In this document: in pieces, positions 1 to 9,082 of the stretch | Position numbering within the stretch: position 1 is the first letter of the stretch | Layout: each line of letters begins with the position of its first letter | Assembly: GCA_004151065.3 (NCBI GenBank) | Contig: NWUY0300040121.1 | Span: 1 to 11,866 of the forward strand | Direction of reading: 5' to 3' | Origin: Larix sibirica | Taxonomy: Eukaryota > Streptophyta > Pinopsida > Pinales > Pinaceae | Length of the DNA: 11,866 nt | Notes under the pieces: generated by a model | Database searches by the model: none | Told to the model about the DNA's origin: nothing | Seen by the model: only the letters and a program-made list of their open reading frames with translations | Position numbers and translations under genes: made by a program

Positions 1-4
1 AATA

Positions 5-720
5 ATGAAGTTGGTTTCTTGGAACTGCAGAGGATTGGGAAACTCCATTAAAATAGAAGCAGTCAAATATATCCAAAAAATTGACATGCCATACATCCTC
101 ATGCTCCAAGAGACCAAAATCAATGAAAATACTATCCTCGCAATTGGAAAGGAAAAGTGGAAAAAGAACACTGGCATGGATGTTAGTGCTAGAGGGGCCT
201 CCGACGGCCTGGAAACCCTCTGGTCCTCTGACAAATTTGAGCTACATAATTCCTTCGCTACTCAAAATTGGATATTTATAGAACTCACCCATACTCAAAG
301 CAACATTTAGATCGTGCTCTTCAATCTTTATGTCTCTAACCTCTACTATGAAAAAATTATTGCTGGAAACTTCTAAAAGACTTCCTAGATGCATATACAC
401 CCCCAAATCTAGTTCTCGCAGGCAATATGAACATAACCCTCTCTACGTCTGAAAAAAATGGAGGCCTTACAGGAAGGGATATTCTTAAATCTCAGGTAGA
501 AGCCATAATCCAAACTTGGGATCTATTAGATATCAAACCTAAGAAAGGTAAATTCACTTGTTCCAACAAGCAACTAGCAAAAGGAAACATAATGGCCTGG
601 CTCTATAGATTCCTAGTCCAAAGAAACCTTTTGGTTGAGGGAAAAATGGTTTCTTAAAAAATTATGCCAAATCTGGCTTCAGACCACAAACCGATCTTAC
701 TTCAATTTCAGGAGGAATAA
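5..720 (+). pseudogene. LINE ORF2 N-terminus: AP-like endonuclease domain, broken
   Basis: In an active element this domain nicks target DNA to prime reverse transcription. The start ATG at 5 opens with MKLVSWNCRGLGN, the usual plant LINE ORF2 beginning, and LQETK (catalytic Glu) follows. A stop lies at 308-310, and the frame moves from 2 to 1 near 360, where WKLLKDFLDAY appears. The expected GDFN motif reads GNMN at 421-432, so the Asp is replaced by Asn. The Arg-Leu-Asp-Arg-Phe motif reads WLYRFL, losing another Asp. The terminal SDHKPILL motif is intact at 679 onward. Further stops lie at 655-657 and 718-720. The domain is recognisable but catalytically dead. Confidence 0.9.
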
Positions 721-2894
721 GACCTCAGACCGATTCCCTTTAGGTTTATTCCTCAATGGATAAATCATGAAATATTTTGGGACACCTTAGATAAAGCTTG
801 GCAAATTCCTATTTCAGGCTCCCCAGGATTTGTCTGGGAGAAGAAGCTCATTAACACAAAGAAAGCATTAAAATATTGGGCCAAAGTCAATTGTCCCCCA
901 CCTTCAAATCCTAGGAAGAAGGCTGTAGAAGAGTTGGAATCCCTTCAAACCTCACTGGACAAAGACCCAATTGACAACTCATTACTCCAGGAAGAAGTCA
1001 ATCGACAGGTCAAGGTCCACCAAGCCTTTCGAAAAGAACATGAGTTTTGGAGATTAAAATCACGTAGCACATGGCTCAAAGCTGCGACAGGAATACATCC
1101 TTCTTCCAAAAACAAACCAAAGTCAGGCAATTGATCAACCATATCTCAGAAACCAGGACAGAGAATGGATTAGTTTCCAAATGACAAGGAAACATCAAAG
1201 CAACGACGTATAACCATTTCTCAAACCTCTTCACGGAGGAAGACCGTGCCAGAGAGAAGGAGAGCAAATCCTTCTAAAGCAAATCCCAAAAAGTATCACG
1301 ATGGATAACAACATCGAACTTCTCAGACCCTTCACCGAGCAAGAAGTCATCAATGCAATCTGGTCTTTTGACCCTGACAAAGCCCCAAGACCGGACGGAT
1401 ATTCAATCCACTTCTACAAAGCTTGTTGGAAGTACATAAGGAAATATTACATGAGAATGGTTAGAAATTTTCACTCCAAGGAAAAGATTGGAGGCTACAC
1501 CAACTCCATATTCCTATCCCTTATACGAAAATAAAAAATTCCCAACTCCTTTGGCCGATTTCGACTAATCTCCCTATGCAATTATTCCTCTAAGATAATC
1601 TCCAAAATGTTGGTAAATAGAATGGAGCCTTTTCTTACAAACATCATTTCAGACAATCAAGGAGGTTTATTAAAAGGGAGACAAATCCTCGACAACGTGA
1701 TTCTCATTCAAGAAGCTATCCATTCCAGCAAGAATCGCAAGGAATAAGGTACGTTGATCAAAATTGACATGGTTAACGCCTTCGACCCTGTCAAACACTC
1801 ATTCCTCTTTAAAGAGATGGAAAATTTTGGGTTTGGGAAAAATTTCATAAATTGGATCTCAGCTTGCATAAGTGGGCCCTGGATCGCCCCTTTGGTAAAT
1901 GGGCGCACCACAAATTTTTTCCAAGCCACGCATGGAATCCGACAAGGATGTCCCTTATCTTCCTTTTTGTACATTCTTTTGGCAGATTCTCTAAGTCGAA
2001 AGTTGAACTCAGAATTAAGAACAGGCTCCCTTCCAAGCCTCAATATAGCCTCCAACTCTATGCCACTCAACCATTCTCTCTTCGCTGATGCCTCTCTCTT
2101 ACTGGGAGGGGGATCCTCAATTATTGCTCGAAAATTCAAGGAAAATATGACCTGGTATTGCAATGCCTCAGGAGGTAATATCAACTTCTGCAATAGTGTC
2201 GTCTATGGATGTAACCTAAAAAAAACTTATGCAACCAACATTGGTCAAATCCTCGGAATGAAATTTCATGAGCATTCGGACAAATTCAAATATTTAGGCC
2301 TCCCAATAGCACAAGGCCATACCAAATCACGTTTTTGGGATGAAACTATAAGCATAATCAAATCCAAAATCAGAAATTGGGGAGGATATTGGCTCAACAA
2401 AGCTGAGAAATTGATTTTTGTAAAAGCGGTCCTATTAGCCCTCCCAATTTACCAGTCATCCCTTATTTTGGCACCTAAAGGGGTATAAAATCAAATAAGT
2501 AAGCTCCTGAGATATTTCCTATGGACAAGGGGCAAAAATAATGAGAACAAGCTACATTTGGTGAACTGGAGCATCATAAAACAACCAAAAATCTCAGGTG
2601 GCCTCCAAATTCGAGATCCTCACCAAGCAAAATTGGCAATGGGAGGTAAAATCCTTTAGAAAATTATTTCCAACAGACAGCATCAGGTCAGTCAATTATT
2701 TAGGAAGAAATACTTAGCAGGCACAAAGCTAATATGTCTTAACAACAAGCCTACTTCCAGAGGTTCCTCGATATGGTCCTTATGTAGAGCTGCATGGGAA
2801 CTCTTCTCTCGAAACCTTTACTAGGTTCCTGGGAATGGAAGAAATATAGAAATATTCTCTGACAAAATCATGGGGCATCCCCCTCTCTAGGAAA
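721..2894 (+). pseudogene. LINE ORF2 reverse transcriptase domain, broken, active site altered
   Basis: This is the non-LTR reverse transcriptase core with its upstream linker. The linker runs in frame 1 to about 1085, then frame 3 (GDRNTSFFQKQTKVRQLINH), then frame 2 from about 1270. RT blocks follow in frame 2: DPDKAPRPDGYSIHFY near 1370, RLISLCNYSSKIISKMLVNR near 1560, ISDNQGGLLKGRQILDN near 1650, KIDMVNAFDPVKHSFLF at 1760 and HGIRQGCPLSSFLYILLADS at 1931. The longest clean stretch is 1754-2488. The catalytic box reads FADA at 2081-2092, where FADD or YADD is expected, so the second metal-binding Asp is lost. YLGLPI and the AEKLIFVKAVLLALPIYQ block follow. Stops include those near 1532, 1745, 2486, 2657, 2822 and 2892. 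Confidence 0.94.
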
Positions 2895-3725
2895 ATCATG
2901 AAATCCACGATATAGGCCAATGGCTTGCTCATCATGGAATAAGAACACTGAGTGAACTCAGCTCCTAGGAATCCATCAACGCATGGCAAGGATGGAAAAC
3001 ATTAGAAATCCTAGCCAACCTCGAACCCTCCAGAATTCTTCTTGTGGAAAACTTGGCTGGTTTTTCTCCTTCGCATCTACATGACAAAGACGACCGTGGC
3101 TGGGGCTCGAAAGGAAAGTACACAACAGCTCTAGGTTTCAACGCCCTTCAAAATCACGATTCCTCAAGGAAAAACTTATGTGAAATGGTTTGGAACCCAT
3201 TTGGACTTCCCAAAGTAAACTTCTTCATTTGTACCCTCACCCATAGGAAGGTGCTTATTGGAGACAATTTAATCAAAAGAGGCATCATCGAGCCACACTG
3301 GTGCATATTATGTCGCAATAAATCTGAATCAATAGACCACTTATTTTTGGAATGTCAATTCGAAAAAGATGTATGGGATCACATGCTTCAAGGTCTTGAT
3401 ATTACCACGCCGGTCTTCAACTCTACCACCTGCCTACTTAAATATTGGAAGTCCACCTAACCTTCCCCTCTTTAAAAAAAAAATATGGTCCCTAATATGG
3501 CTGACTCTTCCTAAATTCACGTGCTGGAAGATATGGCTGGCCAGGAATAAAGCCATATTCCAAGGCTCCTGCCCCTCCCGCTTGCAAGTTGTTGGTCAGG
3601 CCAAAGGCCTTCTTATTGAATGCGCGCAATCCTTTAACCTCAAGACATACACAAATCTCAACGCAAATGAGCTACATTGGCTTGGGACCCTCCTTTCGAG
3701 CCCCAGAAAGGATGTAGGATTATGA
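2895..3725 (+). pseudogene. LINE ORF2 zf-RVT zinc-binding region and linker, broken
   Basis: The region downstream of the RT core has a clean frame-2 stretch at 3044-3460. It contains a C-x2-C-x8-H-x4-C zinc ligand set (CILC...DHLFLEC; Cys codons at 3302, 3311 and 3353, His codon at 3338). This is the zf-RVT motif typical of plant LINE ORF2. The 3044 codon is GTG inside the frame and is not a real start. After the stop at 3458-3460, next to a run of A's at 3473-3482, homology resumes in frame 3 with IWSLIWLTLPKFTCWKIWLARN, the usual hydrophobic and Trp-rich block between zf-RVT and RNase H, and continues to the stop at 3723-3725. Confidence 0.88.
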
Positions 3726-3805
3726 CCACGGAACTTGCCATATTGGCAAATCAGAATCACAAATTCCAAATTTCAGGATTGGAGAAATAAGCAGATTCGG
3801 ATAGC

Positions 3806-4242
3806 TTACACTTCGATGGTGTGTCCAAAAGAAACCCTAGAGTGGCTGGAGCGAGGGGGGTTTTATTTTCTATAGGAGGAACGATGGAAATCAGATACAG
3901 GTGGGGATTGGATCTTGTTCCAACAATTTAGCAGAAGCCTTGGATCTCCTAAAAGGCTTTCAGATTGCCAAAAAATGAAGAATTGAGAATTTACAAGTAT
4001 TTGGAGATTCCCTCTTAATCATAAAAGCCTTCAACACGCATACATAATTCAACGATTTGGCAATAAAATGGATTATCCACCACATTCAACAAGTCACGGC
4101 TTCATTCATCCAATTCAAAGAATTCCACATCATGAGGGATTTAAATCATGAAGCTGACAGAGAGGCAAAAGTTGGATCTAGCCTCGAACATGGGAAAATT
4201 GAACTCTCGGATAGGGAGATAGGCCATCACCATATCCCTTAA
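3806..4242 (+). pseudogene. LINE ORF2 C-terminal RNase H (RVT_3 type), frameshifted
   Basis: RNase H removes RNA from the RNA/DNA hybrid during retrotransposition. The first half is in frame 2 (LHFDGVSKRNPRVAGA, FDG Asp codon at 3815), the second in frame 1 from about 3919 (NNLAEALDLLKGFQIA, then LQVFGDSLLIIKAF, then MRDLNHEADREA). All four metal-binding acids survive: Asp 3815, Glu 3934, Asp 4006, Asp 4156. Stops at 3976-3978 and about 4045, plus the frame change near 3918, break it. A plus-strand clean stretch at 4057-4242 ends the ORF. Plant L1 elements are known to have gained an archaeal-like RNase H of this sort; assignment to that class here is from motif memory. Confidence 0.9.
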
Positions 4243-4640
4243 CATAATAAGCCTGATAGATCGTGAGCAGACTAAGGGAAGGTTTCAAAGCAAGGTAATA
4301 CGAGAATTATAATACCAACTTCGTTTGTCTAGCAAATGGCACTATCCACCAGCCAAGCACCGATTCAGACACAACATGTGGAGAGCAGAAACTATCACAC
4401 GTCAACCATCAGACATAGCAAGTGGAAAGAAGAACAAAAATTGCACAAGGTAATAGAATGAAGTCCTAACTAATTCTAACACAGCTTTTTAAGCATGATT
4501 GGAAACTGGTAATAGAATGATGGAATATCATCTCAACATGATTCCTAGAATACTGTATTGAGCCGGTTTTGGATTAGCCACGGTTCCACCTATCAATTTT
4601 TTTCTTTTTTAATACACATATTCGTTTTAGTTAAAAAAAC
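4243..4640 (+). other. LINE 3' UTR and short A tail
   Basis: This non-coding stretch follows the RNase H stop. It ends with a pyrimidine-rich run at 4597-4610, TTTAATA at 4608-4614, CGTTTT at 4623-4628 and seven A's at 4633-4639. A similar ending is present on the minus strand at 8844-8879. The phrase GGTAATAGAATGA occurs twice (near 4449 and 4508), a small internal direct repeat. No coding frame is supported. Confidence 0.7.
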
Positions 4641-5250
4641 AAATTAGGAAAGAAATTCTAGAGTGAAATTGATAAAAAATTAAACCTTAATTAAAAAATA
4701 TTTTTAGTAACCCTAATCTCTAATAAATAAAAATATAAATTATATTCTAATCAAAGAGTTTTTTAGCAACCCTAATCTATTTTCAGATATTTGAATATCA
4801 ATAGTATGCTTTTTTTCGCGGGAAAAAAAAACTATAGAAAAGAATGACTTATAATTTTATTATAACTTAAATCAAAATAAAATATTCAAACCCTGAACAT
4901 TAAAAAATTGTTTAATCTAACCCTAATTTCTCACAGTTAGCCGATGTACGTTTTCTTGTTATCTCTACATCTTTAATATTAATGGATTAGATCACCGACT
5001 CTTCAAAACTGACAAATTGTCCTAATGATGAATCGTATTGTGGATTCGAAACGTTGATAATAAACTGGCCAATGTGGATTTTTTCAGTAGAAGAAAAATC
5101 TGACATTAATCATCACCAAAATCTTGCAATAGAAACTATGTATGTTTTTAGAATATAATTGTAATATTTTTTTTCTAATATTTATGTATACTTTTTGGTT
5201 TTTGACAAAGCCCATTAACTCTAGCAAGACATGAAGTACTCTAGGTAGGT
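4641..5250. other. AT-rich non-coding stretch with telo-box-like motifs and a hairpin
   Basis: No gene is supported here. AAACCCTAA-like motifs recur at 4682 (aaaccttaa), 4709, 4768, 4888 (aaaccctga) and 4919. The copies at 4701-4719 and 4759-4778 share a longer tract (T-run, AG, one variable base, AACCCTAATCT), so this part looks like a decayed local duplication. A hairpin lies at 4801-4835: outer arms ATAGT and ACTAT, inner arms TTTTTTTC and GAAAAAAA, loop GCGG. Confidence 0.6.
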
Positions 5251-5585
5251 GACAAAGTGAAAGCACTGGATCCATATGACAGTGCTATTGTTGGCATTGG
5301 ACGAATTCCCTCACTTTCTTTGATCCACGTAGTGCCACTAAGTAATAAAGATGCAAATGTAAATATCATTAAGGTCACAAGTAACATACCCTTTCCATAT
5401 GAAGATAAATTAGATGGATGTATCCATTTGAAGGAGAAGGAAGGGAGTTTCAATCGGTGCCCAACGAAGTATTTGGAAAAGTCATTGATGCAGATGATTT
5501 TCATGTTCTTGTTGCAAAGCTTGAGGTTGTTGAGTATGTTGTTGTTGAGAGTATGGACCAGTGCTGGATTTTTGTCATGTACTAG
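5251..5585 (+). pseudogene. Fragment of plant transposon-associated domain (DUF8039-like), frameshifted
   Basis: Frame 1 from 5251 reads GDKVKALDPYDSAIVGIGRI, then IHVVPLSNKDANVNI, IPFPYEDKLDG and HLKEKEGSFNRCPTKYLEK. Near 5470 the likely frame changes to frame 3, giving VIDADDFHVLVAKLEVVEYV and ending MDQCWIFVMY before TAG at 5583-5585. The pattern (small-Gly strand, IHGVPL-like, alternating Val strands, Pro-Phe-Pro, then GSF-x2-CP where I expect G-S/T-F-I-x-W-P) resembles a domain I recall as DUF8039. That domain is found in plant proteins linked to CACTA or Ulp1-type transposons. The frame is preceded by a stop at 5242-5244, and an exon start after AG at 5243-5244 is possible. The assignment is from memory and moderate only. 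It could instead be part of an unknown host gene. Confidence 0.5.
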
Positions 5586-6925
5586 TACTAGTACTGGATC
5601 AATCATCACCATGTTTTATGAATTAGTGGATATTCAGTTGGAAACTCAAATTATATACTGCTGTACTTAACTTTTAATATAATATTTACATGGTTCAAAT
5701 TATATATGTTTGTACTTGATATTATCTAGTGTTGTTAATTAATGTGACTTTGCATGCTTATATAAATTTAATCTCTTTCCACTAGTGATTCACATGTGTG
5801 ACTCTAGTTACATGCCCTTGTTCTCATTACTCAACATTACAGTCCGAATAATGTTGGCTCAATTCCTACATGCCAATGACATAACTGAGAAGATTACCTA
5901 AAAGCACAAGCAACATGTTTATTTACATGTGTTGATTGTATATTAATATATATTTTTTTAATTTTTTGATTAAGTTTTTTTCTTTCTAGGATATAAGTGC
6001 AGTTGGTGATCAACAGCCAAGTCAATTATTATACAAGAAACCATTTCAAATTTCAATGAAATATTAGTCCATGGATTTTGTTCTTTTATAAGTATAGGAT
6101 TTTATTGCATATCATAAAAATTATTCAAGTTATTTTTGTTTGAATGGACATAGTTGCTATTGAGTTTTCCTTTCTCTATTCACTTGGACATCAGAATGCC
6201 CAAATCCAATGCAAGTACTACCATTTATGAAAAATAAATACCTCAAATAAAAAAAAGGTTCAACGCTCATGAAGTATCCATCCAAATATAATTCTTGGAA
6301 AATATTTCAAGGTAAGAAGCATAGAACAATTAAAGAATGGAAGGTTGGCAAAGATTTTGAAGTTCAAGGATAGACCACTCAATAAAAGCGTAATGGGTTC
6401 TATTTTAATGCAATTTGTCTTTGAATTGTTAATAATATTGTAGCCTGTGGTAGTTACTTTGATTATCATTTACTACTATGAAATTTTCATTGCACAAAAT
6501 TTTTCTGGTAGAGGGGATCTAGGCATATTTCACAATTCCAAGCGCCAAGCCATAACACCTTTGGTATGATCACTTTATTTGCAGCTCCATGAATTAATTA
6601 ATATTGCTTGTATTTCAGTTGTATAATTTTTTTCACCATTTGTTGAATTCTAGTCCTCCAACTCATCTTCATAGACATTTGATTCCAGCCTCAATCTGTG
6701 CATAAATCCCTTCTATTTGTAGTACATGTCACTCAACCAAATTAATCTCTTTGTTGTGATGTAAAGTGTTATAGGTTGATCCTAGGTTTGATTCCCCATC
6801 ACTGCATGGAAATCAACAGTTTCAAATTCCTAGTTTCTTTGCATTTGTCTATATCTTGGAAGGGATCCATACTTATCTCTAATCGCAGTCCAACACATTA
6901 TTATTCACCAAAGCAACATCCACTA
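5586..6925. other. No gene supported; AT-rich intergenic DNA
   Basis: Short open stretches on both strands are small, AT-biased and show no family motif. A (CTAGTA) triplet-like microsatellite lies at 5580-5597. An imperfect 22-base direct repeat (18 of 22 identical) lies at 5647-5668 and 5696-5717. A tract resembling a tRNA B box (GGTTTGATTCC) sits near 6785 on the plus strand, without a matching A box or T-arm pairing. Nothing else is visible. Confidence 0.5.
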
Positions 6926-7709
6926 TTACCAGATTTGGTCATTGTGATTTTGGAATTCCAAAGAGGGTAACAAATATTTCCCTATGACATTGATTGTAGA
7001 AGCAAAAATATGAAAGTGACCTTCATTGATAAGCTTACAAAGAGTGTTCCCTAGAACCTTACATTTTTCTCAATCATTGAAGTGATAGTGTACGATGCAG
7101 TCATTAATGCCTTACCAAATATGTATTGATATAAGGAATCCATCCTACTCTTCTTGCAGTTCATTTAAAAAGAAATGAAAGCATGAGGTAAAACCTTTCT
7201 CTTGACTGGGGTAACTTTTGTTGGGTAGTATTTCATTGACTAATCATAAGGCTCTACGTAAAATATTCTTTTTGGCATGGATCATAGGAAGCATCTTGAC
7301 AACTTGCTTATTGCAGACTCAAGATCCTTCTAATTCATTTTGAAAGTGTTATTTCACCCAAGCTTGAACTTCTGGATGCCTTCTCAAAACATTCATGAGT
7401 GGTTCCCCTTGAAGGTGTTAGAAATCAATATATTAGAGCTCTCTAACCGATGAATATTACTTACTTTTCAAAATTGCTTGAAGTACTCTCTAATCACAAC
7501 ATTCTTGCCATTTCCCCTTGTTGTAGGAGGGATTTGTTCTTTGCTTCAATATTTGTATTTATTCTCGAGATGAACATGAGCTCCTATTGCATCCACCACA
7601 TAACCAATATATTTCACCCAACTCACGGTGAACAAACATTTGCATGATTGCCATGTAATCCATGTTTTAGTAGTTTTTTGTTGTTGCAAATTTGTCATTT
7701 TGTGCTAGT
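6926..7709. other. No gene supported; possible very old minus-strand coding remnant
   Basis: One minus-strand frame from about 7660 down to 6926 gives protein-like text (for example MFVHRELGEIYWLCGGC, MNVLRRHPEVQAWVK, NTLCKLINEGHFHIF). It also has about 11 stops in roughly 245 codons, close to what random AT-rich DNA gives. I therefore cannot separate it from chance. The copia reverse transcriptase to its right is not recognisable past about 7710, so this may be different DNA joined to the copia fragment, or copia too decayed to read. Confidence 0.3.
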
Positions 7710-7726
7710 GTGACTTCCCCTCTAGT

Positions 7727-8099
7727 CATGGAACTATGTCCCACACATCATTCTTCATGATGGAGGTGTACTCCTCCATGGCATCTCACCAAACTTGGTG
7801 ATCTACTCACGCCTGAAAACTTGAAGGCTCAAAATCTATGATGTTTCCCATTAATGCCATGTACTTTGGAAAAATATTTGGAGGTATTCTCTCCCTTAAT
7901 GTGCTTCTAGGAGCATTAATTAACTTGTGATAACCCCTCAATGTTTGAGTGAACCATCAAGGTCTCTTAAGAGAATTGAAAGGAGCTAGTGGCTCCTATT
8001 CGCTTGAAGGCTCTTTCCCTGAACTGGAAGTCACTGACGACTCTACCTCAACCTTTATGTACCTTCTTCCTCCTCATCCTCTATCACTAGAATAGGATC
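7727..8099 (-). pseudogene. Ty1/copia reverse transcriptase, N-terminal part only
   Basis: The minus strand continues from the integrase linker with ESSVTSSSGKEPSSE, then APFNSLKRP, WFTQTLRGYHKLINAPRS, IPPNIFPKYMALMGNIID, FEPSSFQA and DAMEEYTSIMKNDVWDIVP, stopping at TGA near 7728. This is the opening of copia RT (the IIDSEPSSF..A and W..AM..E...I..N..W..V pattern). Catalytic blocks such as YVDD would come later and are not found, so the enzyme is truncated. At least three stops interrupt it (after E, after KRP, after SSFQA). Confidence 0.88.
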
Positions 8100-8772
8100 A
8101 TGAGGATTCCTAAATGAAAAGTATTCCTCAAACTTTATATCCATGCTTACTATTATATTTATCTACTTTGGAATAAATATCATGTAGGGCATTGAAGTCT
8201 CACTATAACCAACATACAAACCCTTCCTAGTAGAGGGATACACCTTGGTCCTCTTCTCTATTGGCACATGGATATACACTGGACAACCAAAGATATGAAA
8301 TTGAATCAACTCTAGCTTCACACCAATGAGTGCATTTTTTTGGTGTCTTGTCATCCAACATTCTATGGGGACACCTATTCTAAATGTAGACTGATGTGTT
8401 GCATGCTTATGTCCACGGAAACATCGACAAATCTTGGTCATGAATCGTGGCCTTAGTAGCCCCTTTGATGGATCGATTATTCTACTCTACAACCCCATTG
8501 TATTATGGGTTGTATGTAATAGTCAACTCCCACTTGATTCCTACCTCCTTGCAAAAGACCTCGAACTGCTTGGAGGTGTACTCACCCCCATTGTCTCATC
8601 TCTAAAATTTGATATCCTTCCTTGTCTAGTTTTCAACTAGAGCTTTGAACTTCTAAAACCCACTAAAGACCTTATCCTTGGTATTTAATAATTAGATCCA
8701 GTTTTGCAAGAAAATGATTAATAAAGGAAATGTAGTTCTTGATTCCTAAGATGATGTTGTTGACATTGGTAA
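8100..8772 (-). pseudogene. Ty1/copia integrase, truncated and broken
   Basis: In an intact element integrase inserts the cDNA into the genome. Reading down from 8770: PMSTTS, then KNYISFINHFL, FKALVEN, then [20 protein letters not shown] (Asp codon 8595-8593), [14 protein letters not shown] (Glu codon 8487-8485), NRSIKGAT, IHDQDLSMFPWT, then after a frame change near 8340 the clean stretch 8441-8163 with FHIFGCPVYIHVPIEKRTKV and RKGLYVGYSE. Asp and Glu are 36 codons apart in one frame, matching the D-x35-E spacing. The first catalytic Asp (the DVCGPM-like motif) would sit just beyond 8770 and is cut off. The KR-rich C-terminal block and an acidic tail (VIEDEEEEG near 8080) follow. Stops occur inside the core, for example TAG at 8484-8482. 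Confidence 0.92.
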
Positions 8773-8847
8773 TTTTAATTTTATATATATATATATATAT
8801 ATATTATTTATTATTTTATTTTTATTTTTTATTTATTTTTTTTCTTC
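8773..8847 (-). repeat. A-rich retrotransposon tail with (TA)n microsatellite
   Basis: On the minus strand this is an A-rich run (AAAAAAAA, AATAAATAAAAAATAA-type units) ending in about eleven TA repeats (plus strand 8782-8804). Older LINE tails often turn into such simple repeats. It separates the retro-insertion 3' end from the copia integrase codons for PMSTTS. Confidence 0.8.
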
Positions 8848-9082
8848 TGATCAAAACGGGTAGGAGATTTTATATTAAAGGAGGAAAAATCCTCAACAGA
8901 ACAGAGTTACAGAGCATTTAAAAAAAGGCATCTTGCCCAAGAGTTCATCATCAAACTAAAAGGAGTTTCTATAGCTACTAAATTCATATTCAATCTTCTA
9001 ATTACTACCTCTAGATTCATGGGCTTATACTGCCCTACAAATTGTCCTAACAAAAAATATAAGAGCAGAGCATAACAACCAT

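Larger units (their letters stand above)
1..4640 (+). mobile_element. L1-type plant LINE retrotransposon, 5' part outside window, decayed
   Basis: Domains occur in the order endonuclease, reverse transcriptase, zf-RVT, RNase H, then a 3' UTR and a short A tail. This is the ORF2 order of plant L1-like LINEs that carry a C-terminal RNase H. The reading frame changes at about 360 (frame 2 to 1), 1085 (1 to 3), 1270 (3 to 2), 3460 (2 to 3), 3730-3810 (3 to 2) and 3918 (2 to 1), with many stops between, so the copy cannot make its protein. ORF1 and the 5' UTR should lie before position 1. The 3' end is placed after the seven A's at 4633-4639. A target-site duplication cannot be tested because the 5' junction is not in the window. 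Confidence 0.93.
7710..8772 (-). mobile_element. Ty1/copia retrotransposon remnant (integrase plus RT start)
   Basis: Read on the minus strand, integrase core and C-terminus are followed by an acidic linker and the start of reverse transcriptase, which is the pol order of Ty1/copia (integrase before RT). The integrase side is cut at about 8770 by an A-rich tail, and the RT side fades at about 7710. No LTR, primer site or gag is visible. The piece is an internal fragment with several stops and frame changes. Confidence 0.92.

Noticed and set aside
1708-2193. 161-codon open frame on the minus strand
   Set aside because: It is antisense to the clean reverse transcriptase frame with clear motifs on the plus strand. 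No motif is seen on the minus strand.
5586-5670. Continuation of the 5257 frame to 5670
   Set aside because: Past about 5470 the likely reading moves to frame 3 and ends at 5585. The frame 1 tail is low complexity.
6776-6800. tRNA or SINE B box (GGTTTGATTCC)
   Set aside because: The 11-base box matches well, but the T-arm stem does not pair beyond two bases and no A box lies at the right distance upstream. A chance match or very old remnant.
8434-8640. 68-codon plus-strand open frame
   Set aside because: It is antisense to the copia integrase core, which carries DNGGE and the D-x35-E spacing on the minus strand.
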